Shown: positions 63,635 to 64,000 of the stretch, one piece after another | Numbering within the stretch: the first letter of the stretch is position 1 | Layout of the letters: each line of letters opens with the position of its first letter | Assembly (NCBI GenBank): GCA_009746045.1 | Contig: RPFO01000253.1 | Coordinates: 5,803,782 to 5,867,781 of the forward strand | Source of the DNA: Mesostigma viride | Lineage: Eukaryota; Streptophyta; Mesostigmatophyceae; Mesostigmatales; Mesostigmataceae | DNA: 64,000 bases | Direction: 5' to 3' | Notes under the pieces: generated by a model | What the model was told of the DNA's origin: nothing | Databases searched by the model: none | What the model saw: only the letters and a program-made list of their open reading frames with translations | Position numbers and translations under genes: made by a program

Positions 63635-64000
63635 CACGTGACTGCGTCACGTGAGCATAAGTCCTCAGTGGGAGGGGAACATGGGATGGAATGGATGGTG
63701 TAAGCTATCTAGGTCCTAATTACAGGGGTGTGGGCACCGCGGCCCGAATCGCTATGAATGCCATACTTGGTCACACGCGGAGCCCCCACAGGCTTGGGGG
63801 TGGTCTCCTTCATCACTACTTGCCATCTATCCTTGCGCACCATCTGCCTCCATATTACAGACAAACCAGGAGGCTGCCCGGGGGTGAGCCCGTCACGTCT
63901 AGTGTAGCACATGTCCATGCCGAGTCTATCACGAAATGTCCACGGGTGGCGGCCCTGCCGCGCGCGGCCGGGGGCACGCCAGGTGAGGACATATCGCCCA
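63635..64000. repeat. LINE-associated repeat unit, copy 4, cut by window end
   Basis: CACGTGACTGCGTCACGTG at 63635-63653 after a TTAATTAA tail, then gtaagctatctaggtcctaa and the full unit; it continues past the window. Confidence 0.8.

Overview
This is nuclear DNA from a photosynthetic eukaryote, most likely a chlorophyte (volvocalean-type) green alga. Three observations point there. Genes are split into many short GT-AG exons separated by long introns full of micro- and minisatellites. One gene encodes a plastid fibrillin with a transit-peptide-like N-terminus. The mobile DNA is L1/Zepp-like LINEs with TTAA-rich tails. The genus cannot be fixed from sequence alone. Almost all long open frames in the window are low-complexity repeats read as protein; the real coding signal lies in exons mostly under 240 bp.

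Layout. (1) 1-4606, minus strand: a coiled-coil protein gene whose start codon is at 4606 and whose 3' part is unresolved or leaves the window. (2) 4607-5769: shared upstream region of two divergent genes. (3) 5770-16405, plus strand: a ten-exon coiled-coil protein gene, 755 codons by my model. (4) 16406-21133: a transposon pile between convergent genes. It holds LINE reverse-transcriptase and ORF1 fragments, a terminal-inverted-repeat element inserted in one LINE with an 8-bp target duplication, and a tRNA-derived SINE-like insert with a 13-bp target duplication. (5) 51436 down to 21134, minus strand: a complete 22-exon gene for the selenocysteine-specific elongation factor eEFSec, 597 codons, spread over 30.3 kb. 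(6) 51437-53315: shared upstream region. (7) 53316-60428, plus strand: an eight-exon plastid-lipid-associated protein (fibrillin), 302 codons. (8) 60429-64000: nested LINE 5'/3' pieces in repeated units.

The exon models for eEFSec, fibrillin and the 755-codon gene were built by hand. Every junction was checked for GT-AG and codon phase, and each model reads through without a stop.

The most unusual property of the window is pervasive 'exon-edge echoes'. About half of the roughly 44 exons have one to six decayed tandem copies of one of their own splice junctions (the last or first 10-40 exon bases plus adjacent intron) in the flanking intron. This occurs in all four genes and on both strands. 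Many copies keep a good GT or AG; some carry stops. Intron growth here appears to proceed by tandem duplication across splice junctions. eEFSec implies that the organism makes selenoproteins, and fibrillin that it has a plastid; I see no functional link between neighbouring genes.
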